Shown piece by piece: positions 11,336-22,385 of a stretch of 64,000 nt of DNA. The translations under genes were made by a program, and so were the position numbers. This stretch comes from Rhynchopus sp. YZ270_cl-10 (taxonomy: Eukaryota > Euglenozoa > Diplonemea > Diplonemida > Diplonemidae), in contig OZ037887.1 of the NCBI GenBank assembly GCA_964035575.1, forward strand, positions 806,001-870,000, in the 5' to 3' direction. Positions within the stretch are counted from its first letter, which is position 1. The number at the start of each line of letters is the position of its first letter. Below the pieces are notes generated by a model, which saw only the letters and a program-made list of their open reading frames with translations, made no database searches and had not been told where the DNA came from.

Positions 11336-11370
11336 GCTGAGCACGAGAGGCTTAGGGTCATCTTATGAAC
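11336..11370 (+). repeat. Hairpin repeat, family A
   Basis: CTGAGC-ACGAGAG-GCTTAG: one pair is a G-U wobble, so pairing in RNA is still possible. It is followed by GGTCATCTTATGAAC and a T-rich tract. Confidence 0.65.
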
Positions 11371-12109
11371 TCCTCTCTTCTCTCTTTTTTGGATTCCAAA
11401 ACACCTTTTGTCAGATGCATAACTTTATGCCAACTTTTCCTTTTTCATAGAGACCAGCCAAATTTAAATCCCAGTATGTTCCGCATTCTATTCGTATGCT
11501 CACGGTATAGTGGTAAATATGTGTATGCGCGAGAGGACACATCTTATAAAATGTTTCTTTCTTTTTGGGTGTGCTTTCTAGTTGGAAATATGAGGTTTGT
11601 TTCTAATGGATCGTTGTATGGTATACAGTGTATGTTCACCTCCTCAAATTTTCCCTTAGTTGTATATGGTGACAGCATTTCAAGGCTCAGACCCATTGAT
11701 ACATTTTTTTTTTGTGAGATGTGCGTCCGCAAGGTTCATTCATCTTCCCCTCTTTTTTTCTCCATGGAGCCTCCAGTCTATTGGGCGGGGCAGGACTGAT
11801 AGGCTGACCGTCATTCCTTTTAATTAAACGCTTGTGTGCAAAGCCCTTGGGATGATTCAACACCCATTTCCCGCATCTGCCATCTGCTCCTCACGGAGCC
11901 TGCGGTCTATTTGACGCAGTCGGACTTACCAAGATACTGTCAGCCAATGTTCACGTACCGTGGCAACACCATACTCATGCTCGAATGCTACATTGCATGC
12001 ATGTGCCGTAATTACGAACTCCAGCTGGGGGAAATGACATCATGATGACAGTGTATTGTGGAATGACAGTGCGGCTGATGCTGTACGATAAAGAATGTGA
12101 TGAAAAAAA

Positions 12110-12155
12110 ATGACTAAGTGACAGAGGGAGAGAGGCTTAGGGTCATCTGATAAAC
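12110..12155 (+). repeat. Hairpin repeat, family A (long loop)
   Basis: GACTAAG, then a longer loop, then AGAGGCTTAGGGTCATCTGA and TAAAC before a T-tract. The loop is enlarged relative to other copies. Confidence 0.55.
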
Positions 12156-12789
12156 CTTTTTTTTTTCTTTTTTTTTTTGTTAGACTCCCCCTCCTCCTCA
12201 CCTACCCTCAATTCAATGAACTGATCTCAGGGATGTTTTTTCTTCTTTTTTCTAAAGCACGATTTTTGAAAAAAAAAAGGGAACAAACAAAGTACGCATT
12301 TTTTTTCCATCTCCATGGTAGTTTAGATCTTAGTTTTTGGATGCGTATTTTTTTCGCGACCCAAGGTTTGCAAGCCAAGTCTGCAAAGCCAAGTCCGGGG
12401 CCAAAATATATTTTCTGGCTCAGATCACCCCGATCTTTCAAATAAAACCGGTTTCGATTTGAAACAAAATTACGCCAAGGGATGACAATTGGGTTTTCAC
12501 TAAGATCTTAGTTTTGAGGGTAGGTTTGTGTAGGCTTAGATAAAACATTTCCTAAGATAAGACGATGTGGGGGTTTTGGGAAACCCCCCACCTCGTCGTT
12601 AAGATCTTTCTGTATACCAATGGCCTCACAATTTGAAAAACTCTCGCATAAACAAACACCACAAAACCCCCACCTATCCACCAGCACATTACACATCCAC
12701 AAATCGGGTTTTAAAAAAACCCCCTTTTTTTTTCTTTCTAAAAACGCTTTTTCTCAAACTCCGTTCAACGAATTTTGTTTTTCTCTTAA

Positions 12790-14885
12790 ATGCACAATGA
12801 ACTAACGGGGCTTAGTTTGGGGTTCCCGGAGGGTGCTTCGGTGCAGCAGAAGAGTGATATCGTGCTACGCGCATTGCAGCAGACTACTATTGCTGCTAAG
12901 ATCAAACGCGAGGTCAAGGATGAGATCATTAAGAGCAAATACTGTGGGGCAAGCTTGGGGCAGCACTTGCCAAAGCTGATGGAGGAGATGGGGTGTACAG
13001 TGAGGTTGGTAAATTGCATTCAGGAGCTCAAGACCATTGCAGAGGGGAATAAAGACAAGCATCATGGACGAAGGGAGAGCACCACACAGGCTACTGGCGT
13101 TGCGAGGGGTGGGTACTCTGGGCATGAAGGCGTGCTGCCTCCGTACCCGGTGCAGGACGACAATCTGGACACACTAAGCAACGGGAGGAAGAAGTGGCGG
13201 CAGGGTGTTCTGGCAAGGCTGAATGAGCACGCAGCGCTGCACGTTGCCCCCTTCGCGAGGCATCGGTCTGCAAGAACCGAGTTGGCACGCCAAGCGAGGG
13301 AGTCAGCACTGACGCAGGACTTCCTCTCCACAGTGCCCACCGAGGAGGTGGTCGACCCGAAGGAGACGAAGGAAAAGCAGAAGGAGCCGTCCCCAGGCGC
13401 AACGCCAGTGGCAAAGCCTACGTTGCGTGCGACAGAGGGTCCACCCTGGGGGATTGCATCGTTCTACAAGCATGTACAAGAGCTGTCCAGCGCTAACCAC
13501 TCAAATCAGCAAACAAAAGTCCTCGGCTGGGGTTCCGTGCAGCTCGAGCTCGCGCTCCCATCCTCAGAGGAAATTGCGGAGCAGTTTGCTGAGCTGAAGC
13601 TCTCGCAGCGGCAGATGGGGGCAGATGAGGTGCTCAAAGAACGCTTCAGTGAGGAGCGTTCACGCACGCTGACGTCCTTACTCAAAAAGGGGGCGATCTC
13701 AGAGCTACGCACGTTTGCAAAGAGGGGGGTGCCGGTGTCGCTCCGGAAGACTGTGTGGAAGTTTCTGCTGGAGCCCTTCTGTCCTCAGGATCAGGTGTCG
13801 CGCGATAAGGTATGAGAGAGAACTGACCATAGAAATGTATGGGGCATCTACACGATACATTAAAGTCTCAATCAGGCCCAGTCTTCGGACCGAGGCGATT
13901 CAAGAATGCCCCCTCTGGGTCTCAGGAAGCCTCTTACGATATACAACCAATTTGATTATTCAATATAACCACACAGCGCGAGGCGTACCTGCACCTGCTC
14001 CAGACGGATGTGTTGAAAGTGGAGCTCCTTGTGGACGACTTCCTCCGTTGGGACCTCCGCCAATGTGCAAACGATGACAAATACTTCGTCTTCGATGATA
14101 CACTGGAGCGGGTTCTGCTTCCGTTGGTATGCCCCCCCCCACCTGACACAAATTTATTGACCAGATTGACATCATTGTACAAAAAACCAACTCTTTCTAT
14201 GAAGACTAAAAGCTGGATGTCATCTAACTCGGCGGCTTTTTGGGACTTTGTATTTCAAAGTCAAAAATAAATAAAGAAAATCCCTCCATCTCAGATCCGC
14301 GACCCTTACTGTCAACCCTACGCTGCCACTGCCTTCACCCCTATCACCGGCTGTGACAAACGCGGCACCAGCATCCTCGATGTGTACCCCCCCTCCGGCA
14401 TCCTCCCCCACGAACGCCTCGCCGCCCTCTGCGCGCCGCTCTGCTACCTCTACACGGACCCGACCGAGATCTACTTCTCCTTCCGCTCTTTGTACTGCAG
14501 GTACTGGGTGCACCTGGTCTCGCTCAATAGCAAGCCGAACGGCATTTTGGCGTTATCAAAGCTGTTTGAGAGGTTGGTGCAGACGTACAACCCTGACGTG
14601 GTGTACCACTGTGTGTCCACAGGAATCCGGCCCTTGGATTTGGCATTTCCCTGGATAAGCAGCGCCTTCTCAGGCTACCTAGAGGTCGATCAACTCCTGC
14701 ACCTCTGGGACCGCATTCTCGCATTCGACAGCCTCCTCCTCCTCCCGCTCCTCGCAGCCGCAGTCTTCCTCTGGCGCGGCCGTGCCATCCTCAACTGCGA
14801 AACCTCCCAAGACGTCAAAACCCTTTTCTCCGACTTCTCAAAACTCCAGGTCATTCCCCTCCTGCAGTATTTCATGCATGCATAA
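12790..14885 (+). CDS. TBC1D19: TBC1D19-like Rab GTPase-activating protein (three exons)
   Basis: Exons are 12790-13809, 13977-14126 and 14295-14885, with phase 0 introns (GTATGA...CACAG, 167 nt; GTATGC...TCAG, 168 nt). The protein is about 586 residues (human TBC1D19 is 526). Residues about 310-340 start the TBC fold with FAKRGVPVSLRKTVWKFLLE. Exon 2 encodes REAYLHLLQTDVLKVELLVD and a DDKYFVFDDTLE motif. Exon 3 has DPYCQPYAA, SILDVYPPSGILPHE and LWDRILAFDSLLLLPLLAAA, all typical of the TBC1D19 subgroup rather than the canonical IxxDxxR / YxQ GAP pair. TBC proteins stimulate GTP hydrolysis by Rab GTPases on membranes, and the Rab target of TBC1D19 is not settled. The N-terminal half is poorly conserved. 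The start is the first in-frame ATG. Confidence 0.85.
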
Positions 14886-15920
14886 AAAGGGGGAAAGGAT
14901 TGGCTTGAAAACCATACTTTTTTAAGGCTTTTGATTTTTGGATGCTTTGCTTTAAAATAAGGGGGGGAAATGCTAAGGTAAAAGGGAGGTATAAAAATGT
15001 GCTTTCCAGCACCCCTTTTATACCCCTCCAACAAATTTTCCACAAATTTTTTTGATTTTAAACAAATCACACCGAATTTATAAAAAAAAAAGACCAATAT
15101 TTCTTTTTTGTTTCTGCAATTCTTCGCCCCTCCCTCCCCAACATCTCCACAATGCCAAGCCGAAACTACTTTTCTTTTTTACCTTTCTTTTTTTTTCCAG
15201 TGTTCAGGGCTTTCCGCAGGATTTGGGGTTTTGGCCTCCCAGGGGGACCAGCCAAAAAAAGGTGAAAAAAAAAATTTCCCGCGCCTTGTTGTAAGGGCTC
15301 TCATCAATCATGAAGACTTCTGATCAGTAACCTCAGTACGTCTATAAAAGAAGCGGCGGTCATGCACCCAAAGGTTCCAGGCGAAGCCACGGTACGCAAC
15401 ATTTTAGATCTCCTCCGTCTTCGAACCCTCATAATTGAATGAGATTGACACGTCTTCTCCTTCTTCTTGTATACAACCTCAAATGTCTCTGATGCTGGAC
15501 GTTTGCCTGCAACTGACGCGAACACAGGGTTCGCGGTTGCCTCCCGTTGTTGCCTTATTTTTGAGAGGAGCAGTACTTTATGCCCGTATTTGAACGTGCG
15601 GGGACAGGATGGCACGAAAAAATGTAAAAAATCTGGAAAAGTCCAAATAGGAAGCCTCAGAACCCTCAAGGGCAGGCTGGTCCCCCCTGGTCCCCCCTTA
15701 TTTTTTTCATTTTTCCCCCAGGGGGACCAGCGGTCCCCCCTGGTCCCCCCTGCGGAAAGCCCTGGTGTTGACATTGCCTGCTAATATTTCTATTTTTCAA
15801 TCCCCTTTTAATTCCCCCTCACATCTCCACAACCCTTAAGGGGAAAAAAAAAAAACGGTACACTTTTAAACCCACCATATCCCTCAATAAAACGGAGGGG
15901 TGGGGTGGTAAAAAATAAAA
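14886..15920. other. Intergenic spacer with one inverted-repeat element
   Basis: Apart from the element at 15205-15764 the spacer is A/T-rich and shows nothing gene-like. The cyclase start codon follows an A-rich leader. Confidence 0.5.
15205..15764. mobile_element. Nonautonomous DNA transposon, 560 bp, with terminal inverted repeats
   Basis: The left end is CAGGGCTTTCCGCAGG and the right end is the exact complement CCTGCGGAAAGCCCTG. Both ends continue into a GGGGGACCAGC motif. The element is flanked on both sides by GTGTT, a possible 5-bp target duplication. No transposase is encoded. A related end, CAGGCTCTCCGCTAGGATTT, starts near 63969 at the window edge. Confidence 0.75.
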
Positions 15921-18900
15921 ATGGTGCACAGAACGGTGGTGTTGGTGTTGTGTGTTGGGGTGTGCGCAGCGCAGACGAATGCCCCGGAGACGGGGGTGCC
16001 GGGGATGCCGCAGATTACTGAGGCACCTGCCACGCCACGTCCCTCGAATGTGAGATGCGGGATTGATGACTACGACCCGCCTGCCTTTGTGGGGAGCGGA
16101 AGTGCGATTGAAATTATGTTCCCCTTTGCGTGCGATGTAATTACTCAGTGGAGTAAGGATAATCTTCCTCCGGGCACTGGCATTGCTCGGGTTGGATACG
16201 AACATCTGTCCGCCTTTGCAGCTTACGGACGCTCGCTGAACGAAGATATGTCTAATCTCTGGCAAGAACTGCTCATTCATGAATCTGATGAAGTCGACGT
16301 ACTCTGGCTCGACGCGCCCTGGATTGGTCCCGTCATCGATCACCTCGAACCGCTCGTCATCCCAGATATTGAGAAGCGGATCAACCCAAAATTCTACCGC
16401 AAAAACGATAAAGGTGAGGTGATTTCCATCACCGGAACGGACAACCAGCTTGTCATGTATTACAGAAAGGACATCTTTGATAAACACGGGGCGACGTGGC
16501 CGAAGACGATGCTGGAGTTTGACGTGACGGTGAAGAGGGTGATGGAGGCGGAGAGGCTGGAGCGGGGGGATGACAACTTTTGGGGGTTTTTGATTGGGAC
16601 GGATGATTCATCGAACCGGATGTCCTACATGCTTGCCACACTTCTCACAACCGAGGACGCGGGGATGGTGGTCGAAGATGACGGCAGGGTCTCCATCTTC
16701 AACCAAGCCGCCGCGCTGGTCATCTCCCGCTGGCGGTCCTGGTTCGGTTCCATCACACCCCTAGAATGCTTCGGCATGTCTACCGGCGATACACGCAAGA
16801 AATTCCTCCGCAGTGAAGGCCTAGTAGTCCTAGTGTGGACAGGAAACTCCGACGCCATGAATGAAGCCAACACCGCGAACCCCTCCTGGGATATCCGCGT
16901 CGGGCCGATCCCTGGGAGGACTGCGGGGAAATGGGGTACAGGATGCTCAGGGGATTGGTCGATTGCGGTTTCGAAGTATTCGAAGAAAAAGGACCTGGCT
17001 CAGGGCTGGGCGAATATGTGGGCGGGCGTTGCCGACAGGCAATCCTTATCTAGCAACGACCACTTCCCGATCACTGCAGTGAACCTCACCGACTCCGCCT
17101 TTCTCGATACATACTGCAAGGCGAACCCTATTCTGTGCAACAGCGTCAAGGAGATCCCCGAGTACTGGACACAGCAGATGACCCATCGTCCCTCCCAAGG
17201 GTGTGGGGCGCTCTACCGAGGCTGTGTTGAGCTGATCTACAAGCATATCCACCCCTTCCTTGAATCCAACTCAAGGTCAGCAGAACAGACTCTCGAAGCT
17301 CTGCAGCAAGACCTATTTGAGTTGCTAGGGCATGTCAAGAGCACTGACGAAGATGAGGATGAAAGCAGCATGAAGGGACACCGTGTAGGCCTCATCATTG
17401 TTGCTGTTATCGGCGGAATTTTGCTCATCATTGTCTCCTTCTTTCTCTACAAACAACAGAAGAGGATGACCCGGGCAAGCGGTATCCCGATTCCTGCTCT
17501 TTTAGCTTTGATTGTCTTGGTGACATCGTGCGTTATTGCGGTGCCGTTGATTACTACTACAAGCGAAGTGATGCGTGATATTTCTCGCGACATGTCCACG
17601 TCAATCAGAAAACAGTCTTTGCATACGCTTGAGACAACGATTCTGTCGACAGTGGAGTCGCTATTGGAGACCACTACCACGTCTTCAGGTATCATTGGCA
17701 TTGTCATTGCGAAGACCAAGAACGATATTGGCCGTATCGAGCTTCATGCAGAGTCGCTAGTAGCGTTGGTGGACATTGCAACAGGAGAAGTGCTCATATC
17801 CTCAGATCTGCGTAGGCAGCCTGAAAAGCAGGTGTACCCAAATGTGCACCCCTGGCTCCGCGCAGCGCTCGCAGAACTGAGCTTTCAAACAAAGCTGATT
17901 GATTCAAAGCTGACCCTAAGTCTGTCGGTCAACTCCAAAAAGCTCTTTGTCAACCAAATTGGGATTGGTTTTGGAACGGATAAGGGTTTTATTGGATCCT
18001 CCTGGGTTCTCCTCTACGTCACCCCTGAAGCAGTCATCATGGGCGAGGCGAACGACGCTATCGAGAAGAGTGTCGACCTTTCTGTCATCATTAGCATTGT
18101 TGCTGTGGCCACTGCCGTCACTTTGGCGTCGCTTATTACCAAACCACTGGTCAAACTTGCTCAAGACATGGAATACGTACGTCTCATGCTCCCCGAGAAG
18201 GTGGTCCCCCCTACTGTTCTCATCCCCCTGAGAGAGACGTCCTCCCTGCAGCGTGGCTTTGATTCGATGTGCATGATCCTAAGAGAGTACAAAGCGTTCC
18301 TCCCCAACTCCATTCTCTATGAGGAGAGCAGCGACCTCACCTCGGAGTCAGATCTAATGGACGAAGGCGGCCGCAGGAGAAGCTCCACCGACGACGACCA
18401 GAGCGTCAAAGTCTTTTCAATGTTCCGCCGTCCTCCAAACGTCTCCGGATCCGCCACCATAGTCTTCACGGACATCCAGGGCTCCACCAAGCTCTGGGAG
18501 GAGCTCGAGAACGAAATGAAATGCGCGCTGCACCTCCACAACAAAGTGTTCCGCGAGGTGATCTCGCAGACGAATGGGTATGAGGTGAAGACGATTGGGG
18601 ACGCTTTTATGGTTGCCTTTGATTCAGCGGTGGAAGGGATCAACTTCTGCATGCTAGGACAGCGAAAGCTCCACGAAAACAAAGACTGGCCAGCACGGCT
18701 GTCAAACAAAGGCATTTGGAACGGCTTTCACATCAGGATGGGTTGCCACACCGGCGAGGTCCAGGTAGAAGAATCCCCTGTTACAGGGCGTGCTGATTAC
18801 TTTGGATGCACAGTCAACAAAGCAGCGCGTCTCGAAGCAGCTGCCGTCGGTGGCTCCGTCGCAGTCTCCCCAGAAGTGCTCTACTCCCTCGACAAGGAGG

Positions 18901-19928
18901 AGGAGGACATGCCCCACGTAGTCTCCTGTGGGCCTGTCTCGTTGCGTGGTATCCAGGATATTATTGCACTGTCGCTCCTCATTCCCAAGAGCATGCACAA
19001 ACGTTTTAAGCACGTAGAGGAAGCTGCCAAACTAAAGTACGACCGTGCCAGCCACGTTACCAACCCCCTCGAAAGGGAGCGTGAAAGAGAGCGTGCGGAG
19101 CGCACAGAGAGGGTGTCCACGGTAAGCACCTGCCATAGTGACAGCTCAGATGAAAATAGAAAGTCGAGAAATAATAGACTGAACGTGCCGTCTGCGTTGC
19201 AAGAGAAGCTGCGGAAGGTGAAGAGCTGCAGCATCGCGAGCGTCAAAATCATGCTCGAAAGCCTCGCCAAGCAGCACGACCCGATGGGTCTGGTACAGGA
19301 TATAATGTCGACGACCGTTGGAGTCATGGAGCGCTCTGGGTCCTGTGTGTTCTCGGTCTGTTCGTCCTCCGTCACCACATCATGGAATACATCGAACCGC
19401 TGCGCAAGCCACGTTGAGAACAGTCTCCGCTTTGTGACCCTTCTGCAGTACACCACCACAGAGCGCCGCTCGCAGTGTGAGGTGAAGGTGGGTGTTTCTT
19501 CTGGCGCAGTCTTTTACGGAAATGTTGGCGCTTCAGGGCAGAGGTTTAATATGATCGTGGGTTCGTGTGTGGAGACCGCAGGCGCGCTAGCTGCAGCGAC
19601 CACGGACCTAGATGTGTTTGCGATGTACGCTGCGTTTGAGGGCCAAGCCGATGTCACGAAGGACTCTGCCGTGCGTTACCAAGTCCGCCCTGTCGACACA
19701 TGGCAGTTAAGTGGCTGTGCCGACCCTGTACCAATCTTCCAAATTCGCGACAAATCCGATTCAATGGTGAGAGGTTTCTCCGACGACCCAGACAGCGATT
19801 GGGGCTGGGGTGATGAATACAAAGAAGCCTTTGCGAACAAGAATGTCTCTGCGATTAGAGCGAATGCAGGAGAAGATGTGGTACTGCTTAAGGTTGCAGC
19901 GAAGTTGTCCGAAGTGAAAAAGGAGTGA
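15921..19928 (+). CDS. Receptor-type adenylate/guanylate cyclase with solute-binding ectodomain
   Basis: A 1335-residue intronless reading frame. A signal peptide (1-20) precedes a region resembling bacterial family 1 extracellular solute-binding proteins (about 40-450, with WLDAPWIGP and GCSGDWSIAVSKYSKKKDLA). Membrane segments lie at about 489-512 and 524-548. A second extracellular region (about 549-715) and a third membrane segment (about 717-740) follow, then a HAMP-like stretch. A class III cyclase domain spans about 843-1010: TIVFTDIQGSTKLWEE and VKTIGDAFMVAF supply the two metal-binding aspartates, and VNKAARLE matches the transition-state Asn/Arg helix. A second cyclase-like domain (about 1095-1275) lacks these aspartates and is probably regulatory or degenerate. 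The catalytic core resembles trypanosomatid receptor cyclases. Inferred role: a surface sensor converting ligand binding into cAMP (or cGMP). Confidence 0.85.
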   Translation: MVHRTVVLVLCVGVCAAQTNAPETGVPGMPQITEAPATPRPSNVRCGIDDYDPPAFVGSGSAIEIMFPFACDVITQWSKDNLPPGTGIARVGYEHLSAFAAYGRSLNEDMSNLWQELLIHESDEVDVLWLDAPWIGPVIDHLEPLVIPDIEKRINPKFYRKNDKGEVISITGTDNQLVMYYRKDIFDKHGATWPKTMLEFDVTVKRVMEAERLERGDDNFWGFLIGTDDSSNRMSYMLATLLTTEDAGMVVEDDGRVSIFNQAAALVISRWRSWFGSITPLECFGMSTGDTRKKFLRSEGLVVLVWTGNSDAMNEANTANPSWDIRVGPIPGRTAGKWGTGCSGDWSIAVSKYSKKKDLAQGWANMWAGVADRQSLSSNDHFPITAVNLTDSAFLDTYCKANPILCNSVKEIPEYWTQQMTHRPSQGCGALYRGCVELIYKHIHPFLESNSRSAEQTLEALQQDLFELLGHVKSTDEDEDESSMKGHRVGLIIVAVIGGILLIIVSFFLYKQQKRMTRASGIPIPALLALIVLVTSCVIAVPLITTTSEVMRDISRDMSTSIRKQSLHTLETTILSTVESLLETTTTSSGIIGIVIAKTKNDIGRIELHAESLVALVDIATGEVLISSDLRRQPEKQVYPNVHPWLRAALAELSFQTKLIDSKLTLSLSVNSKKLFVNQIGIGFGTDKGFIGSSWVLLYVTPEAVIMGEANDAIEKSVDLSVIISIVAVATAVTLASLITKPLVKLAQDMEYVRLMLPEKVVPPTVLIPLRETSSLQRGFDSMCMILREYKAFLPNSILYEESSDLTSESDLMDEGGRRRSSTDDDQSVKVFSMFRRPPNVSGSATIVFTDIQGSTKLWEELENEMKCALHLHNKVFREVISQTNGYEVKTIGDAFMVAFDSAVEGINFCMLGQRKLHENKDWPARLSNKGIWNGFHIRMGCHTGEVQVEESPVTGRADYFGCTVNKAARLEAAAVGGSVAVSPEVLYSLDKEEEDMPHVVSCGPVSLRGIQDIIALSLLIPKSMHKRFKHVEEAAKLKYDRASHVTNPLERERERERAERTERVSTVSTCHSDSSDENRKSRNNRLNVPSALQEKLRKVKSCSIASVKIMLESLAKQHDPMGLVQDIMSTTVGVMERSGSCVFSVCSSSVTTSWNTSNRCASHVENSLRFVTLLQYTTTERRSQCEVKVGVSSGAVFYGNVGASGQRFNMIVGSCVETAGALAAATTDLDVFAMYAAFEGQADVTKDSAVRYQVRPVDTWQLSGCADPVPIFQIRDKSDSMVRGFSDDPDSDWGWGDEYKEAFANKNVSAIRANAGEDVVLLKVAAKLSEVKKE

Positions 19929-20350
19929 GAAATAAAAGTAGAACTAAAAAAAGAAACCAAATGAACGAAAAGAAAAGTCTCTTTGTTATCTTGGTGTGGT
20001 AACAGCTTAACAAAACGAAAGAAAAAAAAAAAAAAAAACAAGCCAAAAAAAAAAATCTGAAAAACGGGGGGGTGGGGAACCCGAGAGGGGAAACAGGGAT
20101 GGATGCGATCAACAAACAACAAACAATAAATAAGGGGGGATATTTCCTTTTTTTTTTTGATAATTTGGTACGAGCCTACGGTTGGGCTGCAAAAAAGAAA
20201 CAAATGAAACCCTCTAATCTCCACACCATATTCGAAAGAAAAAAAAATACAGGAAAAAAAACTTCTCAAAAAAAAGTGAAGACTGCCCTTATGACAGCTA
20301 CACTGATCCAACAAATTACCACAAAAAAAAAATAATCTACACCCGCCTCA

Positions 20351-20391
20351 CATGGCTGTGTAACTTAAGTTACTTAAGTGACACAGCTATG
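20351..20391. repeat. Imperfect 41-bp palindrome
   Basis: CATGGCTGTGTAACTTAAGT pairs with TACTTAAGTGACACAGCTATG. The arms are about 20 bp with two or three mismatches and no spacer. It could be a miniature hairpin element or a protein-binding site. Confidence 0.55.
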
Positions 20392-20825
20392 ACCTTGAAA
20401 GAAAAACATTTTTTGCGCCTTTCATCCTTCCGTCTCTTTGTTTTTAGTTTTGTTTTCATGTTAATGACATTCAGCAATATAGTTGCCTTTATTTTTTTGT
20501 ACTATTATGGAGCGTTTTAGGGTCTGCGGGATGACGCACGATGACAGCCGATGTGTACCAAAATTGGTTTCGCATTGTATTTCCGACCATTTGGTACGAA
20601 CAGTGCTCTTCCCTATGTGGTGTGAACGTCGGGTAAAGCCGAGCTATAATCTATTCCGCTTTAGGTTATCTGCTCTTTACCTAGTCAAAAGTTAAGAGGG
20701 AGAGGGAGAGGCAAAAACAGCTTTGAATAAAAGCAAGGCAGTGAGTGGGTGCAAGAAGAACCTTGGAGAATCCGTTCATTGGGATTTTTCTCTTTTATTT
20801 CAGTTGAGGCTGTTCTCTTACGGTA

Positions 20826-20912
20826 CAGACCACTCACGTCCCACCCTTTGCATGTGCTCGGCTGAGATACGTTTCGGCACGTTTCAACTACTATTTTATC
20901 AACTTCTCTTTC
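20826..20912 (+). repeat. Short dispersed repeat, family D
   Basis: CGGTACAGACCACTCACGT, then CCACCCTTTGCATG and CTGAGATACGTTTCG. It recurs at 46280-46350 with the same order of motifs. It is unclassified. Confidence 0.5.
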
Positions 20913-21287
20913 AGTTGAGACGTCAGCCGGAATGCCTGCAACAATAGCTATCCCTTTCAGAAGAGAAAGAGGGCTCAGAAATATCATCTTTTATCAAAAC
21001 ACTCGTCTTTTTGATGTGACATGTACCAAGGCACACTGTCACAAGAGGGCTTTGTATCAAGTCCTTTTTTTTTTTGCTCTTGTGTGGATCAAGTGTCCTG
21101 TTTGCCCTCGAACAATGGACGAAACCCTTGACTACGTTTCAACTATTTTTCTCACAGAACTCGACACCTTTCGTTATCGAAAAAAGAGTTTCTTTTGATG
21201 TGGTATTTTGCCGAATATCTTTAGAAACAAAACAGTAACAAATTTAAAAAAAACAGATGGTCCCCCTTATTTTCGGAGTTGTTTTAT

Positions 21288-21355
21288 TATCGATAACCCA
21301 CGGAGTGCCAGTGCCTGCGTCCCAGAGGCGTTTGCACTATCAACTTCACTTTATT
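21288..21355 (+). repeat. Short dispersed repeat, family B
   Basis: CGATAACCCACGGAGTGCC, then GCGTCCCAGAGGCGTTTGCA and TCAACTTCACTTT with a T-rich tail. Related copies lie at 21629, 22780, 23880, 33668, 41868, 42706 and 54975. The fuller copies carry GGTTCGATAACCC, which resembles a tRNA B-box, so a SINE origin is possible. Confidence 0.6.
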
Positions 21356-21628
21356 ATTCTTTTTGTACACTTTTCCACTTTGCTTTTACCTTTTTATGAG
21401 AATAACAGGAAAATAAAAGGCATCACTTACTTCTGCGGCAACTTGTGGGGTACTTGATGTACTTGATGTACACAATTTGGTACAGCGCAACCTGTGTCAG
21501 AAAAAACGACCGCAGTATTTACAGACAGTGCAGAAAGACTGTCCTTATGTGCGGGCAGCTACACCCATCAGATTAACAAACAAAACGAAGAACAGGAATG
21601 GGGTTTCCCCCCCCTTCCTCTCCAAGGG

Positions 21629-21690
21629 TTCGATAACCCACGGAGTGCGTCCCAGAGGTGTTTTTGCATTGGTATCAACTCCACTTTTCT
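21629..21690 (+). repeat. Short dispersed repeat, family B
   Basis: GGTTCGATAACCCACGGAGT, then CGTCCCAGAGGTGTTTTTGC and TATCAACTCCACTTTT. Second copy within 350 bases of the first. Confidence 0.6.
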
Positions 21691-21795
21691 TCTCGCCGTC
21701 TTTGACGTCTCAACCGTACCTTTTTTTTTTTTGCTCTTCTCTCCCTTGGGGGTTGTGCTTGATTTCTCAGTGGGGGGAACCCACCTCCACACCTT

Positions 21796-21840
21796 AAGGT
21801 GACTCAGCACAAAAGGCTTCTGTTCATCTTACCAACTATT
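21796..21840 (+). repeat. Hairpin repeat, family A (diverged)
   Basis: GGTGACTCAGCACAAAAGGC, then TTCTGTTCATCTTACCAAC and T/C-rich sequence. The stem is degraded but the tail is kept. Confidence 0.55.
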
Positions 21841-21975
21841 CCCCCCTTTCCCCTCCCCGAGACCTTCAAAACATACAGAAAACATTTTCAAACCCCCCTC
21901 CCCGAGATGTGTAGGTACGGCGTTTCATCATGAAACTTTTCCTTCATTTTTTTTTTCTCTCTCAAAAAAAAATAG

Positions 21976-22385
21976 GTCGTGGGCTGGACCTAAAACTGCA
22001 TCCGGGGGTCCTTTCGTGGCACTTCCTCCAGAAACCCTGTGAAGGTCTTGGCCTGAGGGTACAAAGTGCTGGGATGGCTAACCCTGGGAAATGAAGGTGG
22101 TCACACACTGTGGAGGTACACACCCGATCCCTAATGAGTCAACACTACACCTAGGTGCCGGCCTATTACTCGTCTAGTAGGCAAGGGGGAAGTACAGACA
22201 CCACCGCAGCCAGGACACCTCCCTGAGGCTCTTTACAATGATGAGAATATTAACCAAAACCCCACACCAAGTGTGACTCTCACTCACACCGCTGGCGGGC
22301 ACACTTCGGCACGTGCCTGTGAGGGCTGCCCTGATTGATCTTCCCAGTAACTAGCGAATGCTGCCTGAGTATAAAAAAAAAAAAA
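21976..22385 (+). mobile_element. Possible 3' end of a non-LTR retroposon, ending in an A-run
   Basis: This 410-base stretch differs in composition from its A/T-rich surroundings (GC-balanced, few homopolymers) and ends at a run of 13 A residues. Inside is a GGTGCCGGCCTATTACTCGT / CTAGTAGGC hairpin. It faintly resembles the conserved module at the 5' end of trypanosomatid ingi/L1Tc retroposons, but I cannot confirm that. No reverse-transcriptase motif is present. It could equally be a structured noncoding RNA copy. Confidence 0.35.

Larger units (their letters stand above)
10472..12789. other. Intergenic spacer, repeats only
   Basis: No convincing gene. It holds family A hairpins (10752, 11336, 12110), a family C fragment (about 11230), a small inverted-repeat element (10948-11078) and a short motif CTGATGGACAAAA at 11278 that recurs at 25287. 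An open frame at 11365-11799 has no recognisable domain or codon pattern and is probably chance. Confidence 0.55.

Noticed and set aside
11365-11799. 144-codon open frame
   Set aside because: It overlaps a hairpin repeat at its start, has Cys/Phe/Ser-rich composition unlike neighbouring genes and no domain. Not supported.
21629-21660. GGTTCGATAACCC considered as a tRNA gene T-arm
   Set aside because: The loop is eight rather than seven bases if the stem is kept, no A box or acceptor stem could be found, and the same sequence recurs as a dispersed repeat.
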